From: UBA6107 sp034430175
GTDB lineage: Bacteria; Chloroflexota; Anaerolineae; Anaerolineales; Anaerolineaceae
Assembly (NCBI GenBank): GCA_034430175.1
Contig: DAOUFI010000004.1
Coordinates: 1 to 64,000, forward strand
Length of the DNA stretch: 64,000 nucleotides
Direction: 5' to 3'
Position 1 is the stretch's first letter. Each line of letters starts with the position of its first letter. A program made the translations under genes and the position numbers. Shown here one piece after another: positions 8,884-17,926 of this stretch. The notes under the pieces are model-generated. The model was not told where the DNA came from, searched no databases, and was given only the letters and a program-made list of their open reading frames with translations.

Positions 8884-9744
8884 ATGAAAAGAATATCAGT
8901 TACAACTATCGGCCTTTTCCTGGTGCTTACGATCTTGTTGACGTCAACAAGTTTCGTAATTGCAGCACCTGTCGCAGGTGGACCGAGTATCTCTCCATCA
9001 TCGGGCGGAGGTACAGCCAAGCTCACCTTGATCCCGGTTTCCAAGTTGCCGGGGACTGAGATGAAAGGAGAGGGTTACTATTATCCCCAGGGTCACACCA
9101 ACGGGGATATGATGTTCAGTGGCAGCGGTGTGCAGGTAACCGGTTTGGTAGGCAGCGCTGTCTTGAGTATGCCCGTGCCCGATGCCGCGGGAGGTTGGAG
9201 GGGAATAATTTACCTGTGGGCGAATGGAAGCTGGAACAGGTTAGCCACCAACAATACACTGATCAAAGAAGCAAAAAATGGGGTCGCTTCAGCCACTATC
9301 TATTCTGATGGCATCTACGCCCTCATCGTCACTTACACCGATCCAAACGCGATTGCCAAGGAAGCCTGTCCGACCAACCTGGGCGTGCTGGGACAGTATT
9401 TCCCACGGGATGATGGAATCTACATTGCCGGCATCATTGTCAGTGGAACGGATACGGAAGGATATCTGTCACTTGGAAAATCCATCAAATTCACGATCGT
9501 AAACATTTCCAGTAACAGCAATCTTAAAGGCCCGCTTTACGGACGCGCCACTATCACACACTCCTTCCAATATGGTTACGCGGGTTACTATATTGCCCAG
9601 GCCTGGGTAGATACCCCCATGTTTTACTCCTACGATGTTACTCCCACCTTCACACTCCGGGCAGATGTGAATGGTTGCTATGTGGATGCGAATTTCCCTG
9701 AAGATTTCGTTCGTATCAAAAATAATTCCGCGACTCCCAACTGA
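8884..9744 (+). CDS. secreted protein, paralog family copy 3
   Basis: The start at ATG 8884 is favoured by AAAGGAGG just upstream and by the signal peptide that follows (MKRISVTTIGLFLVLTILL, cut near FVIA). The 286-residue mature protein shares GGPSISPSSGGGTAKL, SKLPGTE, PQGHTNGDMMFSGSGVQV and SATIYSDGIYALIV with copies 1 and 2 but is the most diverged. The C-terminal half resembles copy 1 (both end in a region with PTFTL and a conserved Cys). It is probably an extracellular protein of unknown role. Confidence 0.8.
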   Translation: MKRISVTTIGLFLVLTILLTSTSFVIAAPVAGGPSISPSSGGGTAKLTLIPVSKLPGTEMKGEGYYYPQGHTNGDMMFSGSGVQVTGLVGSAVLSMPVPDAAGGWRGIIYLWANGSWNRLATNNTLIKEAKNGVASATIYSDGIYALIVTYTDPNAIAKEACPTNLGVLGQYFPRDDGIYIAGIIVSGTDTEGYLSLGKSIKFTIVNISSNSNLKGPLYGRATITHSFQYGYAGYYIAQAWVDTPMFYSYDVTPTFTLRADVNGCYVDANFPEDFVRIKNNSATPN

Positions 9745-9774
9745 GATAAAGCAAGTCAGCAAAATTCAAGAACA

Positions 9775-9810
9775 GCAAACGGCTCCTGCCATCGCTCAGG
9801 AGCCGTTTGC
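9775..9810. terminator. bidirectional terminator
   Basis: A 14-bp perfect stem, GCAAACGGCTCCTG / CAGGAGCCGTTTGC, lies between the converging secreted-protein gene and the sugar permease gene. Confidence 0.75.
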
Positions 9811-9838
9811 CTATACGGGAAGAAGGAGAAGAATGTAC

Positions 9839-10657
9839 TCAGCCTTTCAGCGATCCTGCCATCATGCCGCGTAAGAAGTATTTTCCAAGGAAAATGTAAA
9901 CCAGCAAAGTGGGCAGAGCCGCAATCAAAGACGCAGCCATCTGGATGTTCCAGGCCACGATCTGGCTGCCAGCCATGTTGTTCAACGCCACGGTTACCGT
10001 CCAGTTCTTTGAACTGGTAAGCACCACCGAGAAGAGGAAATCATTCCAGGCCTGGGTGAACTGCCAAATCAACACCACCACAAAACTCGGAATGGATATA
10101 GGCATGAGGATGTTCCAGTAAATGCTCATCATCCCCGCGCCATCGATCTTACCGGCTTCCACCAGCTCATTGGGGACGCTGGCATAATAATTTCGGAAGG
10201 TCAGCGTGGTGATGGGAATACCATAGATGATATGCGTCAACACCAACCCGGGCAAGCCACCATACAGGTTGATCTTGTGCATAAAATCAACCAACGGAAT
10301 GAGGATAGACTGGTAAGGAATGAACATGCCAAAAAGGATCAGCGGAAAGATCACGTTGGCGCCCTTGAATTTCCATTTGGCTAACACGTAACCGTTTAGT
10401 GAACCGAGGATTGACGAGATGATGGCAGCCGGGATGACGACATTTAGACTGTTCCAGAGGTATGGCGCCAATTTCTGGTAAGCAATGGTGAAATTCTCCA
10501 TGCTGAAATGCTTGGGTAGATCCCACATGGTCTTAACACTGATTTCATCTCCGCCTTTGAAACCGGTCACCAGTACCACGTACATTGGCAGCAGGTAGAA
10601 GATCGCCAGAAGTACCAGAGGAATATAAGAGAAGTAACGACCTTTGCTGCGGTTCAT
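9839..10657 (-). CDS. carbohydrate ABC transporter permease, MalG type
   Basis: A 272-residue inner-membrane permease with about six spans and the EAA-type loop around GKIDGAGMMSIYWNILMP, which contacts the ATPase. The N-terminal MNRSKGRYFSYIPLVLLAIF and the C-terminal FLRGMMAGSLKG are typical of the MalG/CUT1 group. It overlaps the upstream permease gene by 4 bp, so the two are translationally coupled. Together with the binding protein at 11689 it forms an importer for a sugar or oligosaccharide of unknown identity. Confidence 0.92.
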   Translation of the reverse strand: MNRSKGRYFSYIPLVLLAIFYLLPMYVVLVTGFKGGDEISVKTMWDLPKHFSMENFTIAYQKLAPYLWNSLNVVIPAAIISSILGSLNGYVLAKWKFKGANVIFPLILFGMFIPYQSILIPLVDFMHKINLYGGLPGLVLTHIIYGIPITTLTFRNYYASVPNELVEAGKIDGAGMMSIYWNILMPISIPSFVVVLIWQFTQAWNDFLFSVVLTSSKNWTVTVALNNMAGSQIVAWNIQMAASLIAALPTLLVYIFLGKYFLRGMMAGSLKG

Positions 10658-11544
10658 ACTTGAGCCTCATTTCGCAGGGAGTAAAACAGGTAAGGAATGA
10701 TCAGTACCGCCACGCTGATCAGCAGCAAAATACTGATCGCGGCTCCTGTGCCATAGAGGTGGGCATCGAAGGTGGCATTCCACATATACACCGAGGGCAT
10801 ATCCAGCGCGTATTGTTTGCCAACGGTGGCAATGATCAAATCAAAGGTTTTCAATGACATGTGTCCCAGAATGATCATGGCGCTGAGGGTAACAGGACGT
10901 AGCAACGGCAAAACGATCTGTCGGAATATCTGCCATTCAGAAGCGCCATCCACACGGGCAGCCTCGCGCAATTCATCGGGGATGGCTCGCAGACCAGCCA
11001 GATATAGCGCCATGCAATAGCCCGAAAGCTGCCAGATGGCTGGGATGGCAATAAAGGCCATTCCCCAGTATGGGGTGGCTGTGTAAGAACTATTCAAGAA
11101 TCCCAGCCCTAGCTTGGAAAACAGTAAATTCAAGCCGCTCATACGGTCGCCTTCCGCCGGGTTCATCAACCAACGCCAGACCACACCGGTGACGATATAC
11201 GAAATGGCCATCGGGAACAGGAAAAGGCTGCGGAAGAATCCCTCGCCTCTCAGCCCCTGATCAAGCAGCAGAGCAGTGATCAAACCCAACACCAGAGTGC
11301 CAACCACGAATATGACCGTAAACATGATCGTATTGCGGATGTCCACCTGAAAACGCGGATCACTTGTGAACAGAGTGATGTAGTTCTTAAATCCTGCCCA
11401 TGTGTAATCGGGAATGAGTCCCTTCCAATCCGTGAAGGAAACCCGCGCAGTCCAGGCAATAAACCCGTATACAAATACAGCCACGGCCACAATGGAAGGC
11501 AAAACCAGAAAAAACGCCTGCCACTTTTCTTTACGATTGCGCAT
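10654..11544 (-). CDS. carbohydrate ABC transporter permease, MalF type
   Basis: A 296-residue permease with six predicted spans and the conserved EAA loop AARVDGASEWQIFRQIVLP. It pairs with the MalG-type permease, with a 4-bp gene overlap. The binding protein gene lies upstream on the same strand, separated by a strong hairpin. No ATPase gene lies in the operon, so a shared MsmK/MalK-like ATPase encoded elsewhere is expected, as is usual for this family. Confidence 0.92.
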   Translation of the reverse strand: MRNRKEKWQAFFLVLPSIVAVAVFVYGFIAWTARVSFTDWKGLIPDYTWAGFKNYITLFTSDPRFQVDIRNTIMFTVIFVVGTLVLGLITALLLDQGLRGEGFFRSLFLFPMAISYIVTGVVWRWLMNPAEGDRMSGLNLLFSKLGLGFLNSSYTATPYWGMAFIAIPAIWQLSGYCMALYLAGLRAIPDELREAARVDGASEWQIFRQIVLPLLRPVTLSAMIILGHMSLKTFDLIIATVGKQYALDMPSVYMWNATFDAHLYGTGAAISILLLISVAVLIIPYLFYSLRNEAQV

Positions 11545-11640
11545 GAAAACCCTCTTCTACCAATTTTTATTGAGATAAAGAATAAAAAAATAATAACAAA
11601 AATATGGCAAATAAAGTCAACCAATTTTGATGCTATTACA

Positions 11641-11668
11641 ATCATCGGGGGATTTCTCCCCCGATGAT
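11641..11668 (-). promoter_or_regulatory. intercistronic hairpin between binding protein and permeases
   Basis: A perfect 12-bp stem, ATCATCGGGGGA / TCCCCCGATGAT with a 4-base loop, sits between the solute-binding protein gene and the permease genes and has no T-run. In such operons a hairpin here usually lowers or stabilises message so that the binding protein is made in excess. Confidence 0.7.
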
Positions 11669-11688
11669 CTGAGGTGTTTACTTATGAA

Positions 11689-12993
11689 CTATTTCTTGCA
11701 GGCACCGAGGGTGGCGCAGGAATCGACCAATGCCTGCTGAAGGGCTGCAACATCGCCATCGGTGAGGAACTTGCCGAAGGCATCATTGATGGCGGCCTTC
11801 CAGGTATCGTTGGCAACAACACCATGCCACAGAGAGCCGACAACAATATCGGTCTTCCAATCAGCCATGGCTGATTGCAGATATCCATTGTAGAGGCTGG
11901 CATCAGAATCGGAGCGGGCGGAGATCGAACCCTTTACGGGGTTGAACGCGTCCTGACCTTCTTTGCTACCGCACAGGGTGAGCCATTTGATGGCTGCGTC
12001 GCGGTGCTTGGCGCCAACGGGCAGTACGAAGCTGTCGGACAGGAAGTCATAGGCGCCCTTGGTACCGGGAACGGGCATCCAATCGAAATCTGTCTTCTCT
12101 TTCAAACCGAGGTTGCCACCGTCAACGGCGCCTTCGAAGTAACCATCAGCCCAGTCACCCATGACGTTGAATGCGGCATCGCCGTCAGCGACGAGTTTGC
12201 TGGCATCCTGCCAGGTAAGGGTCGCGTAGTCGGTGTTGGCATAGGTCAACAGTTTGGCGAAGTTTTCGAGGGATTGCTTGACCCCATCGCTTGCCCAATC
12301 AGCCTTGCCATTCCACAGGTCGGTGTAGGTTTCAGGGCCAACAGTGGCCAGAAGGACGGTCTCATACATGTGAACAACGGTCCACTGCTCGCCAAGAGCC
12401 AGCGGGTGTTCCATACCGGCGGCCTTGAGGGCATCCATGGCATCGATCCAGCTCTGGAAGGAGGAAGGATCCGGGGCAGCAACATTGTATTTGGCCAATA
12501 CTTTGGGGTTGTACCAAAGCACATTGGCGCGATGAATGTTCACGGGCACCGAATACGGATGACCATCCTGGGAGATCAGGGGGATAAGTGTCTTCGGGAA
12601 GACATCATACCAACCATTTTGCTTATACAGGAAATCCAATGGTTCCAACTGACCAGCAGCCACATAGGTGCCGATCAGTTCCTGTCCCGCGTGGCCCTGG
12701 AATGAATCCGGGGGATCGCCAGCTGAAAGGCGGGTGGCCAATACCGCTTTGGCATTTGAGCCAGCGCCACCAGCAACTGCCGCGTTGATGAACTCGATGC
12801 TGGGATATTCGGTATTCCAGATCTTGATCATGGCGTCCAAACCAGCAGCTTCACCGCCACCGGTCCACCACGAGAAGACTTCCAACTGCGTATCTGCCGA
12901 CGCAGCCGGGGTTGTTGTCTTGCCGCACGCAGCTAAAAGCATTGAAGCGATAACTACGAGGGCAATTACGATCGTTACACTCTTCTTGGGCAT
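11689..12993 (-). CDS. sugar ABC transporter solute-binding lipoprotein
   Basis: The start at 12993 is supported by AGGAGAG upstream and by the lipoprotein signal that follows (MPKKSVTIVIALVV, lipobox LLAAC); the frame is open 16 codons further. The 434-residue product is a family 1 extracellular binding protein, with EVFSWWTGGGEAAG near the start and GDWADGYF and FVLPVGAKHRDAAIKWL later. It would capture a sugar outside the membrane and deliver it to the two permeases encoded downstream. Confidence 0.93.
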   Translation of the reverse strand: MPKKSVTIVIALVVIASMLLAACGKTTTPAASADTQLEVFSWWTGGGEAAGLDAMIKIWNTEYPSIEFINAAVAGGAGSNAKAVLATRLSAGDPPDSFQGHAGQELIGTYVAAGQLEPLDFLYKQNGWYDVFPKTLIPLISQDGHPYSVPVNIHRANVLWYNPKVLAKYNVAAPDPSSFQSWIDAMDALKAAGMEHPLALGEQWTVVHMYETVLLATVGPETYTDLWNGKADWASDGVKQSLENFAKLLTYANTDYATLTWQDASKLVADGDAAFNVMGDWADGYFEGAVDGGNLGLKEKTDFDWMPVPGTKGAYDFLSDSFVLPVGAKHRDAAIKWLTLCGSKEGQDAFNPVKGSISARSDSDASLYNGYLQSAMADWKTDIVVGSLWHGVVANDTWKAAINDAFGKFLTDGDVAALQQALVDSCATLGACKK

Positions 12994-13141
12994 TTCATCT
13001 CTCCTTTTTAAAATTGTTGGGACTGAATAGTACACTGACACCAGAAAGTGTCATTTCTTGGTTATTTCATTATAATTATCTGGCAGATTGATTCAATGGA
13101 ATTTCGGACATTTAGCGGACATGTAAAGGACAATCCCATCG

Positions 13142-14356
13142 ATGATCGACCGATCCACTTTTAACGAAGTCATTAAAGACATTTTGGGAAACCTCTATGA
13201 CACAGCAGCCATCGAGACCCATCCCATGATTCAATCGGTCGTTCCCTCCTCACAGGCTTCCAGCGGCAACCGCGGTGAGACGCTACGCACATTGATCCTT
13301 GAGGCCATTGAACAATTGCGTCCTTTGCGAAAGGAAGAATCGATCAACTCACCCGAGTGGCGTCCATATCACATCATCTACAAACGATACGTTGAAGGGA
13401 TGGGTATTCAGGAACTTTCGGACCAATTGGCTATCAGCACCCGCCAGATGCGCCGTGACCACCATCGTGCTTTCATGGCGCTTACCGAAATCCTCTGGGC
13501 GAAATGTAACCCTGCCGAAACAAAAAAATCGGGTGAAAAAGAAGCTGAATCCACTCCGGTGATCGAGGTTCACAACGAGATCATTGATGCCGTAGAGACC
13601 ACCCGTGGCGTTTGTAAGATGCTCAAATATCGCTTCGACGAAAAGGGGGTTTCGCTGACGATCCATACCCCTGAGACCTCCACTCCTGTCATCACTGACA
13701 GGGTGATCCTGCGCCAGGCTTTGATCGGTATCTTCAATCAGAGTCTGCACATCCAGAATGGACACGAGGTCCTGATCGAATTTCGCAGGAGAGAAGAACA
13801 TGTAGAAATCCGCGTCATCTTGCATGTTAGCGCGCTTTGGGAACCAGCCAGCGTGGAAGAGATCGACGACGATCTCAACGCTGTGCGTTACTGGTGCTCG
13901 ATGATCAATGCCACGCTGGAAGAACAGATCAGCAAAGAAGAATTCGGGCAACTGATTTGTTGGACCATCTCGCTGCCGTTTTCCAATCAGCGCGTGCTGA
14001 TGGTGATCGATGACCAGCCGGCTGTGGTCAACATGTTCAAGCGCTACCTGTCACAGACCAACTTTTTACCTATCGGAGTGGAGCATCCCAACCAGGCCGT
14101 GGAGATGGCTCACCTGCTCCAACCGGCACTCATCACCATCGACGTGATGATGCCGCAGATGGACGGCTGGGAGCTACTGCAACTTTTAAAACTGGATAAG
14201 AAGATCCAACACATCCCCATCGTTGTCTGTTCAGCGTGGGACGACCCAAATTTATCCCGCGCGCTGGGTGCAGCAGCGTTCTTAAAGAAACCGGTGACGC
14301 AAAAAATGCTTCTGGAAACACTCGACCGTTTGCTTCCCCCCAATTCGGAAGAATAA
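13142..14356 (+). CDS. response regulator with N-terminal HTH and degenerate ATPase-like region
   Basis: Of 404 residues, about 285-400 form a receiver domain (VLMVIDDQP; phospho-acceptor Asp in ITIDVMMPQMDGW; conserved Lys in FLKKP). The N-terminal 130 residues contain a sigma-region-like helix-turn-helix (MGIQELSDQLAISTRQMRRD). The middle part (150-280) resembles a histidine kinase ATP-binding domain that has lost its glycine boxes. The receiver at the C-terminus is the reverse of the usual order. It converges on the hybrid kinase at 14358 with one base between stop codons; the two may be partners. Confidence 0.8.
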   Translation: MIDRSTFNEVIKDILGNLYDTAAIETHPMIQSVVPSSQASSGNRGETLRTLILEAIEQLRPLRKEESINSPEWRPYHIIYKRYVEGMGIQELSDQLAISTRQMRRDHHRAFMALTEILWAKCNPAETKKSGEKEAESTPVIEVHNEIIDAVETTRGVCKMLKYRFDEKGVSLTIHTPETSTPVITDRVILRQALIGIFNQSLHIQNGHEVLIEFRRREEHVEIRVILHVSALWEPASVEEIDDDLNAVRYWCSMINATLEEQISKEEFGQLICWTISLPFSNQRVLMVIDDQPAVVNMFKRYLSQTNFLPIGVEHPNQAVEMAHLLQPALITIDVMMPQMDGWELLQLLKLDKKIQHIPIVVCSAWDDPNLSRALGAAAFLKKPVTQKMLLETLDRLLPPNSEE

Positions 14357-14357
14357 G

Positions 14358-16661
14358 TCAATCTTTATTATGAGATCGCGTGGCAGAACGTTCATCGCCT
14401 TTGAGTGGCGTATACGTGGGTTCGATCTGACGCAGTCCACTATTGAGCAGGTCAGCCAACTCTTTACGCGTGAGCGCGTGGTGCACCATTAATTTGAACT
14501 CGCCAGTCGCCCTGGGGGTAAACGAAGGCGGCGGATCGCTGGCAGAGATGATGACGACCGGGATCTTTGACAGGTCAGGGTCCGCTCGCATCTGATTCAG
14601 CAAGGTCAGACCATTCATGTCCGTCAGGTCGAGGTCAAGCAATACCACGCCCACACTCAGTGCCTGCAAGAAGCGTAAGGCTTCACGTCCATCCAACGCG
14701 GTGAGAACGGTCAGATCAGCAGGCAGTTGTATCTCATCCGCTGGGTTCGTAATCAGCGACTGGGTGACGAACCTTCCCATGCTCGGATCATCATCCACCA
14801 CCAGCACAGTATGCGGAAAAATATCCAACTCAGCAATGGTTTCGATCATCACCTTGCGCGGAACTGGCTTGACAAGGTAATCGATCACTCCGTCAGGCAG
14901 GTTTGAATTGCGGTTCTGCCGACTTATCGGGATGGGCAGAGAGTAAACCGGTACGTCGAATGGCGGCCTGGCAAGGAATTGCCGCACCCTTTCGTCATCC
15001 AGCAAGGGTTCATCGATCACCACCGCGCGTGGATAGGATAACGCGACGATCTCTTCAAGCTGTGATGGGTCAGTCATCAGCGTGACCCGGCAGTCCTTCA
15101 TCATTTCAGCGAACGCCCGGGCCGAGAAGGCGTCACGCGAGAGAAAGAGAAGCAGGGGTGATTTATCATTTCGGCCATTCGTTTCAGTCTCACCGTTGTT
15201 TGGCTGGGTGGTCATGGCCTGGTATCCCTCTTCCAGTGAATCGACCTGCTGGTGCACTGGCAAAGTGAAGTAGAAGTTCGAACCTTTACCCAGTTCACTT
15301 TCCACGCTGATATCGCCGCCGTGCATCTGGATGAAGCGTCGGCCAATTGAGAGCCCCAACCCGCTGCCCTCGCCACGCTGCCAGTTCTGGTTGCCTACCT
15401 GTCTGAATTCGGTGAACACCTTGGCCTGATCTTCTTTGGCGATCCCTACGCCGGTGTCGATCACTTCCACTTTGATCCAATCGGGTGAATCCTGACGCAC
15501 CCTGATCGTGATACTGCCCTTGCGGGTGAAACGTAGCGCGTTCGTTACCAGGTTGAGCATCACCTGCCTGATGCGGGTGCGGTCGAGGTAGAGCATAGGC
15601 AGATCGGGAGCCACGTCGATGACGAGCTGTAATCCCTTGCTTTCGACGGCTGAATGCACCATTTGACGCACATCTTCGACGATCATGGCGATGTCGATCT
15701 TTTCTTTGAACAAAACCATTTGCTGGGCGTCCATCTTACCCATATCGAGGATATCATTTATGAGGCTGAGCAGATGAGTGCTGTTCTTGTAAATCTCCTT
15801 GACATCGTCATACAGCCCGTGCGGCCAGTGTGACACTTTGGCATAGGTATCAGGAGAATTAACCATCAAATCGCTAAAACCGATGATGAAGTTGAGCGGG
15901 CTGCGCAGTTCATGGCTGACCGCCATAGCAAAGCGGTCGCGTTCCTCGCGCGCTTCGTCTGCCTGTGCCCGGGCGTAGATGAGCATGCGGTTGAGGTTTT
16001 CGAGCTGGTAGTTGGCGCTGTTCACATCCTTGAGCAACACGCTGATCTGGGCGCGGTGTTCCCGCGCGTCATTGAGGTTTTTGATGGCTTCGTTGTAGTG
16101 AAAGGAGGCTGCTTCAATGGACGAAATGAGGTTATCGAGAATACCCCACCCCAGAGCCGTTGAAGCCGCGCAAAGAAAGATCACGGCTGTTCCCATGTTC
16201 GGGGGAAAATAAGGCTTTCTAAAGGTAACCTGCCAGAGAATCGAAAAAACAGTGATCAAAATCGTGAGCAGGATCGCCGGTCTGATTCCCATCATGACCT
16301 CAGCCATGATCGGTAAAAAGGCAAACAGCAGCAGAATCTCACCCTTTTGGAACATAGCGAAGGCAACCATGATGGTAATGCCCAGACCCAGGAACCAGAC
16401 GATTTGCCCAAGCAGGTAAAAGCGGTTGAGCAAAGAATAAGTCGCCGCCACGGTCACCAACATTAATCCAGATATGAGATAAAGTCGAGGACTGAAATAT
16501 TCCGGCCAGAAAACCGTAGCCAGGATGTGGAACACAAGATAAGTACCGGCGGTTGTTGCCAACACCTTGGTTGAAATAGAAAGCAGCAAAGCATGATCCC
16601 CTTTTTCCCAGCGGAAGAAGGAAGCAATGGATTGGACCACACTGTGCAGGGTTTTGGACAT
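14358..16661 (-). CDS. hybrid sensor histidine kinase with two receiver-like domains
   Basis: The 767-residue protein has about six N-terminal membrane spans (20-195), a helical linker, a HisKA domain with the phospho-acceptor histidine in AVSHELRSPLNFIIGF, and an ATP-binding domain with the N-box NLVTNALRF and glycine boxes DTGVGIA and GSGLGLSIG. Next comes a degenerate receiver lacking the Asp triad (about 500-620), then a full receiver (VVDDDPSMG; Asp in LLDLDLTDMNG). There is no separate sensory domain, so the membrane region may sense. It probably relays phosphate to its own receiver and perhaps to the neighbouring regulator. Confidence 0.9.
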   Translation of the reverse strand: MSKTLHSVVQSIASFFRWEKGDHALLLSISTKVLATTAGTYLVFHILATVFWPEYFSPRLYLISGLMLVTVAATYSLLNRFYLLGQIVWFLGLGITIMVAFAMFQKGEILLLFAFLPIMAEVMMGIRPAILLTILITVFSILWQVTFRKPYFPPNMGTAVIFLCAASTALGWGILDNLISSIEAASFHYNEAIKNLNDAREHRAQISVLLKDVNSANYQLENLNRMLIYARAQADEAREERDRFAMAVSHELRSPLNFIIGFSDLMVNSPDTYAKVSHWPHGLYDDVKEIYKNSTHLLSLINDILDMGKMDAQQMVLFKEKIDIAMIVEDVRQMVHSAVESKGLQLVIDVAPDLPMLYLDRTRIRQVMLNLVTNALRFTRKGSITIRVRQDSPDWIKVEVIDTGVGIAKEDQAKVFTEFRQVGNQNWQRGEGSGLGLSIGRRFIQMHGGDISVESELGKGSNFYFTLPVHQQVDSLEEGYQAMTTQPNNGETETNGRNDKSPLLLFLSRDAFSARAFAEMMKDCRVTLMTDPSQLEEIVALSYPRAVVIDEPLLDDERVRQFLARPPFDVPVYSLPIPISRQNRNSNLPDGVIDYLVKPVPRKVMIETIAELDIFPHTVLVVDDDPSMGRFVTQSLITNPADEIQLPADLTVLTALDGREALRFLQALSVGVVLLDLDLTDMNGLTLLNQMRADPDLSKIPVVIISASDPPPSFTPRATGEFKLMVHHALTRKELADLLNSGLRQIEPTYTPLKGDERSATRSHNKD

Positions 16662-16797
16662 GACTTAATACTATCACAAGCCAAAATAATTCGATTCAGT
16701 GGTAGTTTATTGACACATCCAGAATATTTCGCTATTATGAACCGCGAAGCAGCTTAGCATTCCATCACAGATCACATTCCTCCAGGAGCAAGGCAAG

Positions 16798-17541
16798 ATG
16801 AGATTCTTGATCGGCATCGACGACACCGACAGCCCCGAAAATTCCAGTACTGGCGAGCTATCCATCCGGCTGGGAAAACGGTTGGAGGAACAAGGACTGG
16901 GAAAATTCGAGGCAGTTACCCGCCACCAGTTGTTGCGATCGCCACAGGTGCCCTGCACCTCCGACAATGGAGCCATTTGTCTGAGTTTCGAAGCTGATGT
17001 GAATCGCCGCAGCGAACTGGAGATGGCTTGCAGGTCATTCATTTTGCGTGAATACACGCGCGGGGCTGACACCGGTTTCGCGCTGGCATCGTGGAACCAA
17101 CTTACAGCAGAAGTGTTCACCTGGGCTAAACTGGCAAAAACCCGTCTGCTCACCCGGCAGGACGCGCTACAAGTCGCACGCAGTGCCAAAATTGCCATTG
17201 CCGGTATTGCGGGGAGCGGTAATGGTGTCATTGGAGCATTGGCCGCGGTGGGACTACGCTTTCGCGGTGAAGACGGTCGCTTCCTTTGGCTGCCCAACCT
17301 GTCAGCAATGAACGGGGTTCACACTTACACCGAACTGATGGATGAGATTCCCTTTGACAGCATTGAGACCCTCAAGGGCAAATCTCCCCGCCCCGAAGAA
17401 AAGATCGCTCTGGTCGCCGGTGGAATTACTCCGGTTCTACGCGAAGGTCGATGCGTCCTGCTGGTGGAACCGGAACACAAAGAGACCTCTTTCGACTGGC
17501 ATACCCTGGATCAGAAAAAGGTATTCGAGCTATCGGATTAA
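16798..17541 (+). CDS. TiaS-like (DUF1743-type) nucleotide-binding protein
   Basis: The N-terminus FLIGIDDTDSPENSSTGEL closely resembles the start of archaeal tRNA(Ile2) 2-agmatinylcytidine synthetase. The protein is only 247 residues, however, and lacks the later OB-fold and zinc regions of that enzyme. A second block, AGIAGSGNGVIGALAAVGLR, is glycine-rich. It is followed one base later by a DUF1801 gene. An AGGAGCAAGG stretch precedes the start. The activity is unknown; tRNA modification should not be assumed because bacteria use TilS for that job. Confidence 0.6.
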   Translation: MRFLIGIDDTDSPENSSTGELSIRLGKRLEEQGLGKFEAVTRHQLLRSPQVPCTSDNGAICLSFEADVNRRSELEMACRSFILREYTRGADTGFALASWNQLTAEVFTWAKLAKTRLLTRQDALQVARSAKIAIAGIAGSGNGVIGALAAVGLRFRGEDGRFLWLPNLSAMNGVHTYTELMDEIPFDSIETLKGKSPRPEEKIALVAGGITPVLREGRCVLLVEPEHKETSFDWHTLDQKKVFELSD

Positions 17542-17542
17542 T

Positions 17543-17926
17543 ATGTACTCCATTCGCGAAATTGAAGAGTATTTCAGCAATAGCGACCCGAATCTGATCG
17601 AGATCGTGCTTGAGCTGCGCAACCTGATCTTCGCGGTCGCGCCGGGTGCCACGGAGATGATCCAGTGGAAGGGAATCAGCTATTTCGACGCGGAACGCGG
17701 CGGCACGGTCAGCGGGGGTATCTGTCAGATACACATTGTCGATAAAAAAGTGAGGCTGGGCTTTCTCCACGGCGCGTTCCTGCGCGACCCGGCTCGTCTG
17801 CTCGGCGGCAGCCGTAAGGTCAAGCGCTACCTGGAGCTCGACAACTACGAATCAGCGCCCTGGGAAGACATCAGGGCACTGATTAAGGAGTCCAGTGAGT
17901 TCGATCCGTATTCGGTAAAGCTTTAA
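17543..17926 (+). CDS. DUF1801 domain protein
   Basis: The start at 17543 directly follows the stop of the upstream gene (one base apart), so the pair is likely co-translated. The 127-residue product has the DUF1801 features: PGATEMIQWKGISYF early, VRLGFLHGAFLRDPARLL in the middle, and an acidic C-terminus. These small proteins have an SufE/YdhG-like fold and unknown function. The last codons overlap the stop of the converging methyltransferase gene by 4 bp. Confidence 0.8.
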   Translation: MYSIREIEEYFSNSDPNLIEIVLELRNLIFAVAPGATEMIQWKGISYFDAERGGTVSGGICQIHIVDKKVRLGFLHGAFLRDPARLLGGSRKVKRYLELDNYESAPWEDIRALIKESSEFDPYSVKL

